From positions 385,498,687-385,562,686 of the forward strand of contig JAUMIR010000001.1 in the NCBI GenBank assembly GCA_030847615.1: a stretch of 64,000 nt of DNA, written 5' to 3'. A program made the translations under genes and the position numbers. The notes under the pieces are model-generated. The model was not told the origin of the DNA. It searched no databases and saw only the letters and a list, made by a program, of their open reading frames with translations. Source of the DNA: Gambelia wislizenii (taxonomy: Eukaryota > Chordata > Lepidosauria > Squamata > Crotaphytidae). Shown here piece by piece: positions 46,991 through 58,010 of the stretch. The first letter of the stretch is position 1, and the number at the start of each line of letters is the position of its first letter.

Positions 46991-47878
46991 GCCTCTATCC
47001 TTAATCTACTTCCTATTAGCTTGACTTTTAATGGAAATAATGTTTTGTCAAAACTTGATGCTTTAGTCCTGAAATATCAGTTTGACTCATTTTATGAGTT
47101 AGCGTTTAATTGATTCAATGCTTACTTGGTTATAAAATCTCTTCTGCCTGCAAAAGTCCACTTCTCCACATGTTACAATTATATTATCAGTGTAGGGGGG
47201 TATATAATGGACATAAAGATGCTTGCATGATTTTGCATTCCATGACATATAGAAGCAAGAGCACACAGTAGTAAAACAGAGCTAGAGGTGTACAGAATAC
47301 CTTCCTCCAACTACACCCCACAATTTTCCTTCCATAGAACTGGAGGAAAAAAAAAAACTTACTTGCATGAGATGAATTTTATTTTTTAGAGTGAATCTGG
47401 CTAACACCTCATCTTCATGCCTAGCCATTAATATGCTCAGTCAAGTCTTTACTAGGAAAGATCCAGACTGGTGTTCAGGTATACACATAACACCCACGCA
47501 AATAAAAGATAAATGGAAATCATGACAAAGACAACCTTGTCTCATGGAGGTCATTTAACCTTTGTACTACAGGTACTTGGCCCTGAATACAATTTTAATC
47601 CTAATGAAAACTTTTGAGGTCAGAAGGAATTCTTCCAAAACAGAGGCTGAAGACAGAGTTAGGCCACACTGCCTGAATCTGAAGACATCCTGGAAAAAGA
47701 GATCATAGAAATATTAACTCCCTAGGGTGGTAATTCTCTCCTGTTCAGTGCTAAGGATGGGTCTTTAATTGTATAGTCAACCATTTCAGCAGACTTTATG
47801 GAAGGAAGACTAGAAGATGATAGATAGTACCTAAGATTTACTTCCAAAAAAGAGAGACATGTACCCAATAAAGCAAGA
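46991..47878. other. Intron without recognised features
   Basis: Nothing recognised. Confidence 0.4.
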
Positions 47879-47890
47879 GAGAATCACAAG

Positions 47891-47928
<38 letters not shown>

Positions 47929-48031
47929 GATCTGAAAGAATGGTAGATCCAGGGGAGGTGTTTTAATGATGGGCATGGAGACGAGCACAGGGGTTGGCCA
48001 GGGCGTGGCTACGCCCTGGCTAGGAGGATAC

Positions 48032-48062
48032 AGGGGCGGGGCTAAGGCTGGGCCTATTTAAC
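48032..48062 (+). promoter_or_regulatory. Possible core promoter: GC box and TATA-like box
   Basis: GGGGCGGGGC (about 48033-48042) is followed by CCTATTTAACCC (about 48053-48064). This is the spacing of an RNA polymerase II core promoter inside the unrecognised insertion. It could be the U3 part of an LTR. No transcript evidence is available from sequence. Confidence 0.35.
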
Positions 48063-48324
48063 CCTTTGCTGCCCCTGACTTCCTCCTCTTTTCCTCTGGA
48101 TCGAAAACTGGGAGAACATCTGGAACTTTTCGAGCTGGAGGGAGAGCTAAGTCTACTGGGCTGTGCTTTTGGGGTTTGATGACAGAGCAACAGCCCAGCA
48201 GTGTGGTTGTGATTTCTGATTGATTTGGATTATTTTTGATTGATAGGTGTTATTGCTCTGGTCGCTTTTCCTTGTTTCCTTTTTGGTTTGGTAGTTTCTT
48301 TGTTCTCCCTGATCTCTCTTTACA

Positions 48325-48690
48325 CCACGTGGTCCCACTTGCTTTGTTTCTGATCTGAAGTGACTGCTTTAACTGATTTAATTGTCTGGGGGATTGTTTG
48401 ATTAATTTGATTGTTTGATTTAACTGATTATATTTGATTTAACTGATTTAATCAATTAAATTTGATTAAATTGATTGATTTGATCTATCGCCCCCCCCCC
48501 GCTGCGGCCACGTGGTCCTCCTTTCTTTGTTTTTGATCTTAACTGCTGGCTTTAACTAATCAATTGACTGTATTATTTGTCTGGGGGATTGTTTGATTAA
48601 TTTGATTGTTTGATTTAACCGATTAAATTTGATTTAACTGTTTTACCTGATTAAAATTGGTTAAATTGATTAAATTGATTGGGGGCTACT
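48325..48690. repeat. Two imperfect tandem units of about 183-195 bp with E-box
   Basis: CCACGTGG at 48325-48332 and 48508-48515. TGTCTGGGGGATTGTTTGAT followed by TAATTTGATTGTTTGATTTAA stands at 48383 and 48578. The remainder is TGATT/TTAAT low complexity. Confidence 0.75.
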
Positions 48691-48844
48691 CAATCTTTGC
48701 CCCCCGCCACCGCTGCCTTTGGATTTTGCCTCCCGCCTCCCAGCCTGCAGAAAAGCTTGCACTTTCCCCCCCGCCGCGGCCTGTTTGCGGGCCAAACGCG
48801 CATTTGCGGGGAGAATCACATTTGCGGGGAGAATCACAAGAACA

Positions 48845-49550
48845 TGAAAGATAGGAAAAACAAAAACAAAAAAGGACAACAAATCCCTGAAGAGTGACCT
48901 TTCAGAACAGTGTTGATGCAGTGGGCTATAGAGCAGTGCAATTGCCTCCCTGCCCAGTTTCCTCTAGATTGAAGGGTTTTCCAACAACACAGGGACACCA
49001 GTTGGATACAACCCTTGGGGTAGAAAAATAAATAGACCTCTAACCTCCAAATTACACCAAAAAAAAGTGTTTTCCAGCAAATGGAGCCAGGATCTGTTGC
49101 CAGATGCAGATTTCAACTTATTGAGACCCTTTGATTTTTGTTTCTGTCCTATGTGATGTAAAGACAGGCTTGAACTTGCATGAGTAACGTCTAGGAAAAT
49201 ACATTTCAGATGTCACAGAAGGTCCAAGATTTCTAGTCATGAGAATGGGATATTTGGTCATCAGATTGTGAGAAACTAGTTTTGGTACTAACCTGTTCTT
49301 CCCCATGTCTAAAACAAGAATTATGTAACATTAGGAAATGAATACATCTGCATAAAATACTGCTTTTCCTGTTGTATAAATAGAATTATCTGGTTACAGA
49401 ATTTATGTACACATGCACACATGTTATGCATTGTCTTACATGGATGCCTGTGAAGCCTGGAAGTCTCCTATGTGTATACACATACACAGCAAGAACTCCA
49501 GTTAATCTAGAACCTCACCCCCACCACCCATTGATTTAAATTCCCCTTTC
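48845..49550. other. Intron without recognised features
   Basis: Nothing recognised. Confidence 0.4.
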
Positions 49551-50200
49551 ACAACAACACAAAGATACATTACTGGAGTCCCTTCGTACTTTCCACTCTG
49601 TGTTTGCAGAGCTTACCCTCCCACCACCTCTGTAGGGGGAGAACTAAACAGGGCATATGAAAAAGGGTGTGCAGCGGAAGATCTTTTAAAAGGCAGTTTA
49701 TTCTAATCAGAAACTGCATTGCATAAAAAAAAATAACTCTTTCATGAAAGGCACCTTCCTATCAGGCACACTTAGGAGTTACAAAGTTACAGGTAAGTCT
49801 AGCCATTCCAGCCCAGTTTATAAAATAAACATAAGCCCTGACACAACTAAGCTAAACAATTACGTAATCTACTCATGAGGAGCTGTAGTCCAGATGTGCT
49901 GGAAGTTCATAGGGACTGGAAGTCTGTCCTTTTGTCTCAGCCTCTATCAAGCACCCCCATAGCTGGGACAAGTGTCCCTCTTGCTCAGGTGTCTCTTTGT
50001 TCTTTTCTCTGACTTGTAGCCCTGTGGCAGTATTTATCATCTTTTTACAGAAGCATCTCCAAGCTCCATCCCGGAGGTCATCTCATTGGTCAGCTATCTC
50101 CTGAAGCTGACCCCCATAAACTGTAACTTAACCTAATGCACCCTTAACCCTTTACCTGGTTAAGTGTGCTGCCCAGATAATGGGAGAGCCCATTATCACA
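49551..50200 (-). mobile_element. LTR-like repeat, copy 3
   Basis: On the minus strand it starts TGTGATAATGGGCTCTCCCA (50200), with the same palindromic start and the following CCAGGTAAAGGGTTAAGGG as copies 1 and 2. Then come GACCAATGAGATGACC (CCAAT), GATGATAAATACTGCC (TATA-like), AATAAA (plus 49697-49702 as TTTATT) and a U5-like tail ending GTGTTGTTGTG. Length about 650 bp. No internal retroviral sequence is adjacent, so it is most simply a solo LTR. Confidence 0.62.
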
Positions 50201-50524
50201 GTGCCTATAGCCATAAAAGAAAAGAAAAATCAGTATTTCTATGCTTAATATCAACTTGAAATAAATTGTAACTCTGAAGAGGCCTTACAATAAGATATCC
50301 CAGTCCATGGTTTTTAATAGCATGTATAGTTATATGTAAAATTAAAATTTAAAAGTAGTTAAAAGCAATATTTTTGAAAAGCTACTTTAATTTTGAATCC
50401 TCTACTGTTTCTTATAATGAGGGGGGGAATCCGTGAAACTTTAATTTTCTATTCTTCGTTGCCACCATCACCACAACATAGGCTTTCCAAAGAGCTCTAG
50501 CACATGTTCAGTTGGAATCGCTCC
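50201..50524. other. Intron without recognised features
   Basis: AT-rich; nothing recognised. Confidence 0.4.
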
Positions 50525-51465
50525 AAGTCTTCTGACATTGTCACGCTAATCTCCATCCCACTTGTTTCATTACCACCAGCTCCCTGGTGAACCAGGGTGC
50601 TTGCTTGGCTCTACTCCATGGGAAGAAACACTTAGAAGCAATTGTGTCCATCATCCTGCCCATTCCCCTATTCCAGAAATCAGCCAAGGCTTTGACAGGA
50701 TCACTTGCCAAGGCAACAGGAAACTCACCAAGAGCCATCAGGAATCCATCCGGATCCATAAGCTTCCTGAGGCAGACCATCTTAATCATCCCTCCACCCT
50801 TGGAGAGGCTCTGAGTTCCAATGATTTTAAAAACCACCAGGTAGTGATCGGTCCATAACAAGAGAACTGTTGAAAGTTTCTCTACACTCAGATCACCATC
50901 ATCCTGCTCTGCACAGAAAACTAGGTCCAGAGTGTGTCCTGTAGCATGAGTGGCACCAGATACTACTTGGGACAGTACTATGGTTGTCATGGAGGACATG
51001 AAGCCCTAAGCTGCTCCTGACCGAGAGATTTCTGCATGGCTTTTGACATCCCCAGCACAACTAGCTGAGGGGACTCCAACACCACTGCAAAGATGAACTT
51101 GACCAGTTCAGGAAGGGTGACTGTTGAGCAGCGGGGTGGGCTATACTCCAACAGAATCTCTGTTTTGTCCTGGCTACCCATCTTTAAATAGACACATTCA
51201 AAACCAGCAGACTGTGGGACAGGAAACCTAGTGAGGGAGATAGAATCCTGACAGACCACTGCAACTCCCCCTCCTCCTCTCCAAGGGCTTGCCTGCTACT
51301 CCACAGAAAACCCAGGTGGACAAAGCTGGGAGAAATTGACCCCTCCCCAAGCTTCATTCAGCCAGATCTCTGTTATACAAGCCTAGTTGGCATGGTCATG
51401 CAGGATCAGGTGCTGGATCAAGGATGCTTTCCTATTTACCAACCTGGTGTTAAGCCAGGCTTTTT
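50525..51465 (-). pseudogene. L2-type LINE endonuclease and linker, RT missing
   Basis: Minus-strand frames 51259-50987 and 50999-50541 read VVCQDSISLTRFPVPQSAG, GATHATGHTLDLVF, WTDHYLVVFK (the S-D-H catalytic block, decayed), RKLMDPDGFLMALGEFP and APWFTRELVVMKQVGWRLA. Further upstream are LVNRKASLIQ and CITEIWLNEAWGG. The order is that of the APE-type endonuclease and the linker before RT of the same family as 22745-24595. The catalytic GDFN is replaced by GMSK, with frameshifts. Only the 5' half of ORF2 is kept. Confidence 0.8.
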
Positions 51466-51959
51466 TGTGGGTTTTGTTTGTTTGTTTTTGGTTGACATAA
51501 ATCTTCTAGCTCTTCAGTTAAAATTTACCTGCAAAAATTCCAGCACTTCTTAATTTGGCTAGGACAAATTTAAAGGAACAGCTCTAAAATGTCATTTTGG
51601 ACCCTTTAATTATAACTTTCAGATGACAAGTACCAAACTTTTTGCTAGTTACCGAGAAGATTAAAAAATAATAGTATTAAATCCACAACGTAATGCAGTT
51701 ATTTATGGGGGCATCATAGAAAATACATAAATAAATTATACAAAATGTATGTTGTGTGTTGAATATGTTATACTTTTCGGCCAGATTTCAAGTAAGAAAA
51801 AATAGCTCCTAGGCTTCCATGGGTTGGTTTTCAATTTCAGATAATGTACCAAATGTTTCACCCTTTCAGCTTTTTTAAGCAACTGCTATGATCAAGGCAA
51901 TCTAGTATTTGGATAGAATCAAGTCATTTAAAATGTGGTGCTGAAGGAGAGTTCTACAG
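51466..51959. other. Intron without recognised features
   Basis: Nothing recognised. (GTTT)n-like run at 51470-51492. Confidence 0.4.
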
Positions 51960-52250
51960 ATACCACGTACTGCCAAAAAAGACAAATAAATGGGTCCCAG
52001 AGCAAACCAAGGCTGAACACTTCCTAGAAGCCAAAATGACCAATCTGAGGCTATTGTACTTTGGCCATGAGACAATGTGACTCATTAGGAAAGACAATAA
52101 TTCCTGGAAAAGTAGGAGGCAGCAGGAAAAGATGCAAGTAGATAGACTTAATCAAGGAAACCAAGGCCCTGAATGTGTAGGACCAGAGCAGGCTGTTAAG
52201 GGCAGTGTATCCTGGAGGTATCTCATTCATTATCACCATAAATTGAAGTC
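51960..52250 (+). mobile_element. BovB (RTE) LINE 3' end
   Basis: Decayed C-terminus LRLLYFGHETM…IRKDNNSWKSRRQQEK and, by frame repair, the GKVxGSRKRGRQ-type block. It is followed by the stretch before the stop and the tail TATCACCATAAATTGAAGTC. This is the BovB end to which the SINE tails in this window are related. Confidence 0.65.
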
Positions 52251-52529
52251 AAGCTTCCTTTGTTACTTCTATTCTTTTTTGGTCTATTGCAATGTATTCC
52301 TTCCTTCACATTTATATCTTTAACCAGCCCCATTATCGATTTAGTAGGGCCTGTCCTTTCTTCATTTGCCTTTATACTCTATCAAAAATCTTTTCATCGG
52401 TTCTCAATTATTTTCACTGATCCTCCCCTCAGATGCACTGTTAACTTATCTGCTTCCCACCTATCATACATTTATATAATCCACCCCTCTATCGTTGGGA
52501 TTTCCTTCCTTTTCCATTTTTTGTGCATA

Positions 52530-52665
52530 TGTCTCTCTCTGGCTTTTCTTCGCAAATGAAGATTCAGGAAGGACTCATCCTGCACTTTCTGCAAGCGCGC
52601 TGATGACTAAAAAGGCCAATCCGAGATAAACAAGTCCGGTTGCAGAAAGCACAGCAGAAGGTCTA
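52530..52665 (-). mobile_element. RTE-like LINE, 3' terminus only (copy C)
   Basis: On the minus strand it reads CTTCTGCTGTGCTTTCTGCA, then ACTTGTTTATCTCGGATTGG and the knuckle and stop as in copies A and B, ending CTTCGCAAATGAAG on the plus strand. It begins abruptly at about 52665 next to an unrelated CpG-containing block. Confidence 0.72.
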
Positions 52666-53012
52666 AAAAAGGCTGCTTGGTCGTTCAGGATGCTGCCGAA
52701 CAAGACTGTCATCTCCCGGGTCAGCCTCACACAACCAAAGTCCTGAACTGCCTGCATGCAGGGTTGGGTCTGCAGCTTCCAGTGCATTTTAACACCTGCC
52801 ATTTCATCCCTCGCCTATCGCTACAGGGCTTTTTCGGAACTGGATTTGTAATTCAAGCCTGTGCAATGGATTTTTCTGGTGGAGCGCAGCGTGCACAGAA
52901 CTGGCCTCACCCATTAAACCAAAGGTTCATCTGCTGTGGCCTTGCAAAAGCATGGACGGTAGCAGCGAGGTCCTCGGGTCGTAGGTTTGATTAGAGTTTC
53001 CTTCTCTTAGAT
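52666..53012. other. Unassigned CpG-containing block between two LINE fragments
   Basis: Contains GCTGCTTGGTCGTTCAGGAT, CATCTCCCGGGTCAGCCTCA, TCGCCTATCGCTACAGGG and GAGGTCCTCGGGTCGTAGG. It is higher in CpG than the surroundings and open in one plus frame (105 codons, 52677-52994), but no motif is recognised. It may be the body of an unknown element truncating both neighbours. Confidence 0.35.
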
Positions 53013-54562
53013 GCTTGACCTTACATGTGCATATAGTACTCTGGCAGATGTTGTCATATACAACAAAATCCTCCATTTCTTTTTCATTTCTGTCTCTCTT
53101 ATTTTATCTATCATATTTAACAGATACGTTTCTGGGTTTACTGGATAAGTAAACCCCAGAATCTATCTAATCTTGATATTAATCTTTTCCCAGAAGTTTT
53201 TTTTGCTAAGGAACAGTTCCACCATATATGAATTAAGGTTCCTGTAGCTTCACCACATTTCCAACAATCTATTACCCCAGTTCTATACATTCTATTTAGT
53301 TTAACTGGTGTTAAGTACCATCTATAAAACATTTTGATAAAGTTCTCTTCCAGATTTTGTGACAATGTAAATATTTGAGTGTTTTTCCAGGTCTTTTCCC
53401 ATCTTTCAATTTCAATATTATAACCTATTTCCTGACCCGATTTTATCATAAGATCTTTTACATACTCTGATTCTAGTTCTCTGTCAGTTAAAACTTTATA
53501 ATATTTTGCTATATGATGTTTGGACCTGTCAAAGATAACCTTATCTATTTCATTCTTTTCTAACTGGAACCCTTCCAGCTTTAAGTCCATCTTGTATTTC
53601 TCATATATTTGTTGGTATGCGAACCAGTTGAGTTTTATTCCCTCCTTTTCTAATTATTCTCTTGTTTTTATTTTCACTGTATTTTTTGTTTCTTCTATCA
53701 ATAATACTTGGTAGTTCAGCCATTCTTGTTTTTCAATTTAGACTTTCTAAAGAAGGCCTCATGAGTTGAGATCCATAAAGGTATCTTTCTATAGAATAAT
53801 TTCTTTTGAGTTAACCATGATCTTAACAATGCTTTTCTAATGTAGTGATTATCGAACTCTTTATTTTCTTTTTTCTTATTGTACCATATATATGCATGCC
53901 AACCAAAGATTAAGTTGTGGCCTTCCAACACTAGTAGTTTGTCATTTTTCAAATTTATCCAATCTTTGATCCATGATAGGGAACATGCATTATAGTACTG
54001 TATTAAATCAGGAAGTGCATATCCTTCTCTATTTTTATTATCTGTTAGTAGTTTCATCTTAATCCTTGGTCTTTTCTCTTCCCAAATATATTTTGATAGT
54101 TATGTATTCCATTTTTTAAAGCATTTTGTATTTGTTATTATAGGTATGTTTTGGAATAGATACAAGAACTTTGGTAGAACTGCCATTTTTATTGAAGCTA
54201 TTCTTCCTAAGAAGGATAGAAGTAGTTTTGACAATTTCTGTAAATCTTTTGATATTCCTTTCCACATGCTATTATAATTGTTATCAAATAAGTCTGCATT
54301 TCTTTTAGAAATCCATATTCCTAAATATTTTATTTTACTCACAACCTTGTATCCCGATGTTTCCTCTATTTTTTGCTTCCTCTTTTTTTGTTATATTTTT
54401 TGTCAAAACTACTGTTTAGTCTCTATTTACCTTGAACCCTGAGGTCAGTGCAAATTCTTCCAAAGTATTCTTAAGTTCTTCCAGGTGTTCCAAAGGATAA
54501 GATTATTAAGTCATCCGCAAAGGCTTTAATTTTAAATTTGGGCTTTTTAATCTTAATAATAA
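53013..54562 (-). pseudogene. L1 LINE (second copy), ORF2 C-terminal segment
   Basis: Minus-strand frames 54342-54100, 54057-53716 and 53590-53138 continue one another: AFADDLIIL (RT catalytic block, plus 54510-54530), SKIKYLGIWISKRN, FLGRIASIKMAVLPKFLYLF, LSWIKDWINLKNDKLL, IPLWISTHEAFFRKS, FYRWYLTPVKLNRMY and CWKCGEATGTLIHIWWNC (about 53251). The last recognisable block is LLYMTTSARVLYA at about 53020. The final about 80 residues and 3' UTR seen in the young L1 are gone. Several stops and frameshifts make it a relic. Confidence 0.9.
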
Positions 54563-55571
54563 TAATAATATTTTTTTTTATTTCTATCCCGCCCCTCTGC
54601 AACACAATCGGGGCGGCTTACAATATAAAAACTCCATAGTCACAGTACCCTAGCCCACCCACCCCTTAAAATAATATTAAATTATGAAAGATTAAAAACA
54701 TACAATAATTAAAAATATATAAATTACAAAGAAAAAAATTAAAACATACAATAGTTAAAAAAAAATCTGATTGCAGCTCAGAAAGGACAGCCGAGTCTTG
54801 GGCCGGGATAGTTATTCAGGAAAGGCCTGCCGGAAAAGATCCGTCTTGACAGCTTTTTTAAAGCTGTCTAAGGTGGTAATAAGACGGATCTCGTCCGGCA
54901 GGCCATTCCATAATCTGGGAGCGGCAGCAGAGAAGGCCCTCTGGGAGGTCACTGACAGCCTTGTTTTCATAGGTTGTAACAGATTCATCCCAGAGGACTG
55001 AAGTGCGTGGGGAGGGTCATACGGAAGGAGGCGGTCCCAGAGATAAGTTGGACCCAAGCCATGTAGGGCTTTAAAGGTTATAACCAACACCTTGTACTGT
55101 GCCCGGAAACTAATAGGCAGCCAGTGGAGAGCTTTTAGCACAGGTGTTATATGCTCTCTTCTGGAAACACCAGAAATCAACCTGGCTGCAATGTTCTGAA
55201 CTAGTTGAAGTTTCCAAGTCAAGCACAAGGGTAGCCCCATGTAGAGCGCATTACAGAAATCCAGACGTGAGGTTTCCAGTGCATGTACCACAGTTTCGAG
55301 GTCCTTGGTTTCCAGGAAAGGGCGCAGCGGGCGTATCAGCCGAAGTTGATAACAGGCACTCCTGACCGTCGCATTTACCTGATTAGACATCTAGAGCGTC
55401 AGGTCCAGGAGCACCCCCAGACTGCGAACACAGTCCTTGGAGGAGAGAGTAGTTCCATCCAGGATTGGAAGTTGTATTCCCAGACCTGGTTTCGGGCCTG
55501 TAACTGTTAGTACCTCCGTTTTGTCTGGATTCAGTCTCAATTTGTTTTTCCTCATCCAGTCCATTACTGCT
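54563..55571 (-). mobile_element. L2-type LINE inserted in the L1 relic
   Basis: Minus strand: AVMDWMRKNKLRLN-type start at 55571, then frame 55390-54812 with VIRLIRPLRPFLETKDLE-like, ARLISGVSRREHITPVLK, VITFKALHGLGPTYLW, QRAFSAAAPRLWNGLPDE. Then the end GTAAGCCGCCCCGATTGTG, GGCGGGATAGAAATAAA and (ATT)n at 54563-54575. It splits the L1 codons for the segment just before AFADDL. It is very close to 22745-24595 and less decayed in this part (192 codons open). Confidence 0.87.
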
Positions 55572-56179
55572 TTGCACCTTTAATTTTTTCATTCACTCTA
55601 ATGTTGTTATTTAGAATCTTTATCACTGTAATAAATGGTGATAGAGGGCATCCCTGCCTCGTCCCCTTCCTTATATTGATCTTTTCTGTCTTGTCACCGT
55701 TTATTAGTATTTGAGCCCTTTGATGCCTTCTCTGCATCCAATGATATCATTGCTAGCTTCTTCTTGTTGTGGCTCTCATAGTACTCAACTTTATCCAGTA
55801 CTGTTCTCACATTGTTCTTAATGTGTCTGTTAGGAAGAAAGCCATTCTAGTCTTCATGAATGATCCCATTTAAGATGTTTTTAAATCTCTGTGCTAGGAT
55901 GTCTGCAAAGATTGTATAATCTAAATTTAACAGTGAGACTGGCCTATAATTTCTTGGCTCACTCTTATGTTTCCCTTCTTTAGGTATCACAGAAATGTAA
56001 GCATCATTCCATGAGTCAGGAATACCCTCCACTTTAATTAAGTTCATTGTTTTTTGTAATGGTATAAGCAACTCTTCTTCAAGTTTCTTGTAATAAATTG
56101 TGGTGAAGCCATCAGGTCCTAGTACTTTGTCATATTTCAATCTTCTAATAACCTCCACTAGTTCCATCATTGTGATATA
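55572..56179 (-). pseudogene. L1 relic, middle RT segment
   Basis: Minus frame 56215-55847: ITMMELVEVIRRLKYDK, LGPDGFTTIYYKKLEEELL, PKEGKHKSEPRNYRPVSLLN, TIFADILAQRFKNILN. Further left are RQGCPLS-type codons (GAGGGCATCCCTGCCTCGTC on plus at about 55646) and KILNNNIRVNEKIK. It lies between the L2-type and Tigger-like insertions and is collinear with the flanking L1 segments. Confidence 0.9.
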
Positions 56180-56285
56180 CAGTTGTCCCTCCACATTCGC
56201 GGGGGTTAGGGGCACAAGACCCCCGCGAATGTGAAAAAAACGCGAATAAAAAAAAGGTCATGCCACGCCCTCCAGGAACATCCCC

Positions 56286-57454
56286 GCCCTCCCAAAAGCG
56301 GCGATGGGGCTTCTAAAGCCCCGTTGCTGCTCCTCTCCACTCCCCTGCCCTCCCAGAAGCAGCAAGGGGGCTTCAAAAGCCCCATCGCTGCTCCTCTCCA
56401 CCCCCCCTGCCCTCCCAAAAGCAGCAATGGGGCTTCAAAAGCCCCGTCGCTGCTCTTCTCCACTCCCCCGCCCTCCCAGAAGCAGCGAGGGGGCTTCAAA
56501 AGCCCCGTTGCTGCTCCTCTCCACTCCCCCGCCCTCCCAGAAGCAGCGAGGAGGCTTCAAAAGCCCCATCGCTGCTCCTCTCCACCCCCCCCCGCCCTCC
56601 CAAAAGCAGCAATGGGGCTTCAAAAGCCCCGTCGCAGCTCCTCTCCACTCCCCCGCCCTCCCAGAAGCAGCGAGGGGGCTTCAAAAGCCCCATCGCTGCT
56701 CCTCTCCACCATCACCCCGCCCTCCCAAAAGCGGCGATGGGGCTTCAAAAGCCCCGTCGCTGCTCCTCTCCACCCCCCCCGCCCTCCCAGAAGCAGCGAG
56801 GGGGCTTCAAAAGCCCCGTCGCTGCTCCTCTCCACCCCCCCGCCCTCCCAAAAGCGGCGATGGGGCTTCAAAAGCCCCATCGCTGCTCCTCTCCACCCCC
56901 CCGCCCTCCCAGAAGCAGCGAGGAGGCTTCAAAAGCCCCATCGCTGCTCCTCTCCACCACCCCCGCCCTCCCAAAAGCAGCAATGGGGCTTCAAAAGCCC
57001 CGTCGCTGCTCCTCTCCACCCCCCCGCCCTCCCAGAAGCAGCGAGGGGGCTTCAAAAGCCCCATCGTTGCTCCTCTCCACCCCCTCGCCCTCCCAAAAGC
57101 GGCGATGGGGCTTCAAAAGCCCCATCGCTGCTCCTCTCCACCCCCCGCCCTCCCAAAAGCAGCGATGGGGCTTCAAAAGCCCCGTCGCTGCTCCTCTCCA
57201 CCCCCCCGCCCTCCCAGAAGCAGCGAGGGGGCTTCAAAAGCCCCATCGTTGCTCCTCTCCACCCCCTCGCCCTCCCAAAAGCGGCGATGGGGCTTCAAAA
57301 GCCCCATCGCTGCTCCTCTTCACCCTCCCGCCCTCCCAGAAGCAGCGAGGGGGCTTCAAAAGCCCCGTCGCTGCTCCTCTCCACCACCCCCCACCCTCCC
57401 AGAAGCAGCGAGGCGGCTTCAAAAGCCCCGTCGCTGCTCCTCTCCACCCCCCCG
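56286..57454 (+). repeat. Minisatellite array 1, about 19 units of 60-64 bp
   Basis: The start of the CCCTCCCA word recurs at 56286, 56347, 56409, 56470, 56531 … 57454; the mean spacing is 61.5 bp. Each unit has GCGATGGGGCTT-CAA-AAGCCCCATCGC or a close variant (GCGAGGGGG/CCCCGTCGC), a 12- to 16-bp stem with a 3-base loop, and a C-rich spacer. Because 61 is not a multiple of 3 and the unit has no stop in any forward phase, all three plus frames stay open (592, 543 and 410 codons). Those frames are products of the repeat and not genes. Confidence 0.95.
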
Positions 57455-57465
57455 CCCCAGCTGCT

Positions 57466-58010
57466 TCCCCCCCTCCTTCCCAAGGCACCAAAAGGCTTCT
57501 TCAGAAGCCCTTCGGAGCCTTGGGAAGGGAGTGGGGCACAGAGGCAGCGCGCCAGCTGCTTCCCACCCCTCCTTCCCAAGGCACCGAAAGGCTTCTTCAG
57601 AAGCCCTTCGGAGCCTTGGGAAGGGAGTGGGGCGCAGAGGCAGCGCGCCAGCTGCTTCCCACCCCTCCTTCCCAAGGCACCGAAAGGCTTCTTCAGAAGC
57701 CCTTCGGAGCCTTGGGAAGGGAGTGGGGCGGCGAGGCAGCGCGCCAGCTGCTCCCCTTCCCTCAGAACCAGTGCCCCAGCTGCTTCCCAATCCCCCCTTC
57801 CCAAGGCACCAAAGGGCTTCCTCAGAAGCCCTTCGCTGCCTCCGGAAGGGAGTGGGGCGCAGAGGCAGCGCGCCAGCTGCTCCCCACCCCTCCTTCCCAA
57901 GGCACCAAAGGGCTTCCTCAGAAGCTCTTTGCTGACTTGGGAAGGGAGTGGGCAGAGGCAGCACGTTAGCTGCTCCCCACCCCTCCTTCCGAAGGCAGCA
58001 AGGGGCTAAG
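57466..58010 (+). repeat. Minisatellite array 2, about 6 units of about 96 bp
   Basis: TCCTTCCCAAGGCA-type starts at 57474, 57570, 57666, 57795, 57891 and 57984 (spacings 96, 96, 129, 96, 93). Each unit contains CTTCCCAAGGCACCGAAAGG…CCTTGGGAAG, a near-perfect 25-bp stem around CTTCTTCAGAAG, then GGAGTGGGGC and GCAGCGCGCCAGCTGCT. Confidence 0.92.

Larger units (their letters stand above)
47879..48844. mobile_element. GC-rich insertion of about 930 bp bounded by a 16-bp direct repeat
   Basis: GAGAATCACAAGAACA occurs at 47879-47894 and 48829-48844. Between lie (CA)n (47892-47927), a GC-rich segment with a TATA-like box, a TGATT-rich low-complexity part made of two related units, and a CpG-rich end. 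Just inside the right boundary CATTTGCGGGGAGAATCA is doubled (48801-48818, 48819-48836). A 16-bp duplication fits LINE-mediated insertion, but there is no poly-A or known LINE tail. The element is not recognised. Confidence 0.55.

Noticed and set aside
47879..48844. CRISPR-like direct repeats
   Set aside because: Repeats are a target duplication, (CA)n and TGATT low complexity; a vertebrate genome has no CRISPR arrays.
53138..54342. Three separate minus-strand genes
   Set aside because: They are consecutive frameshifted parts of one L1 ORF2 relic.
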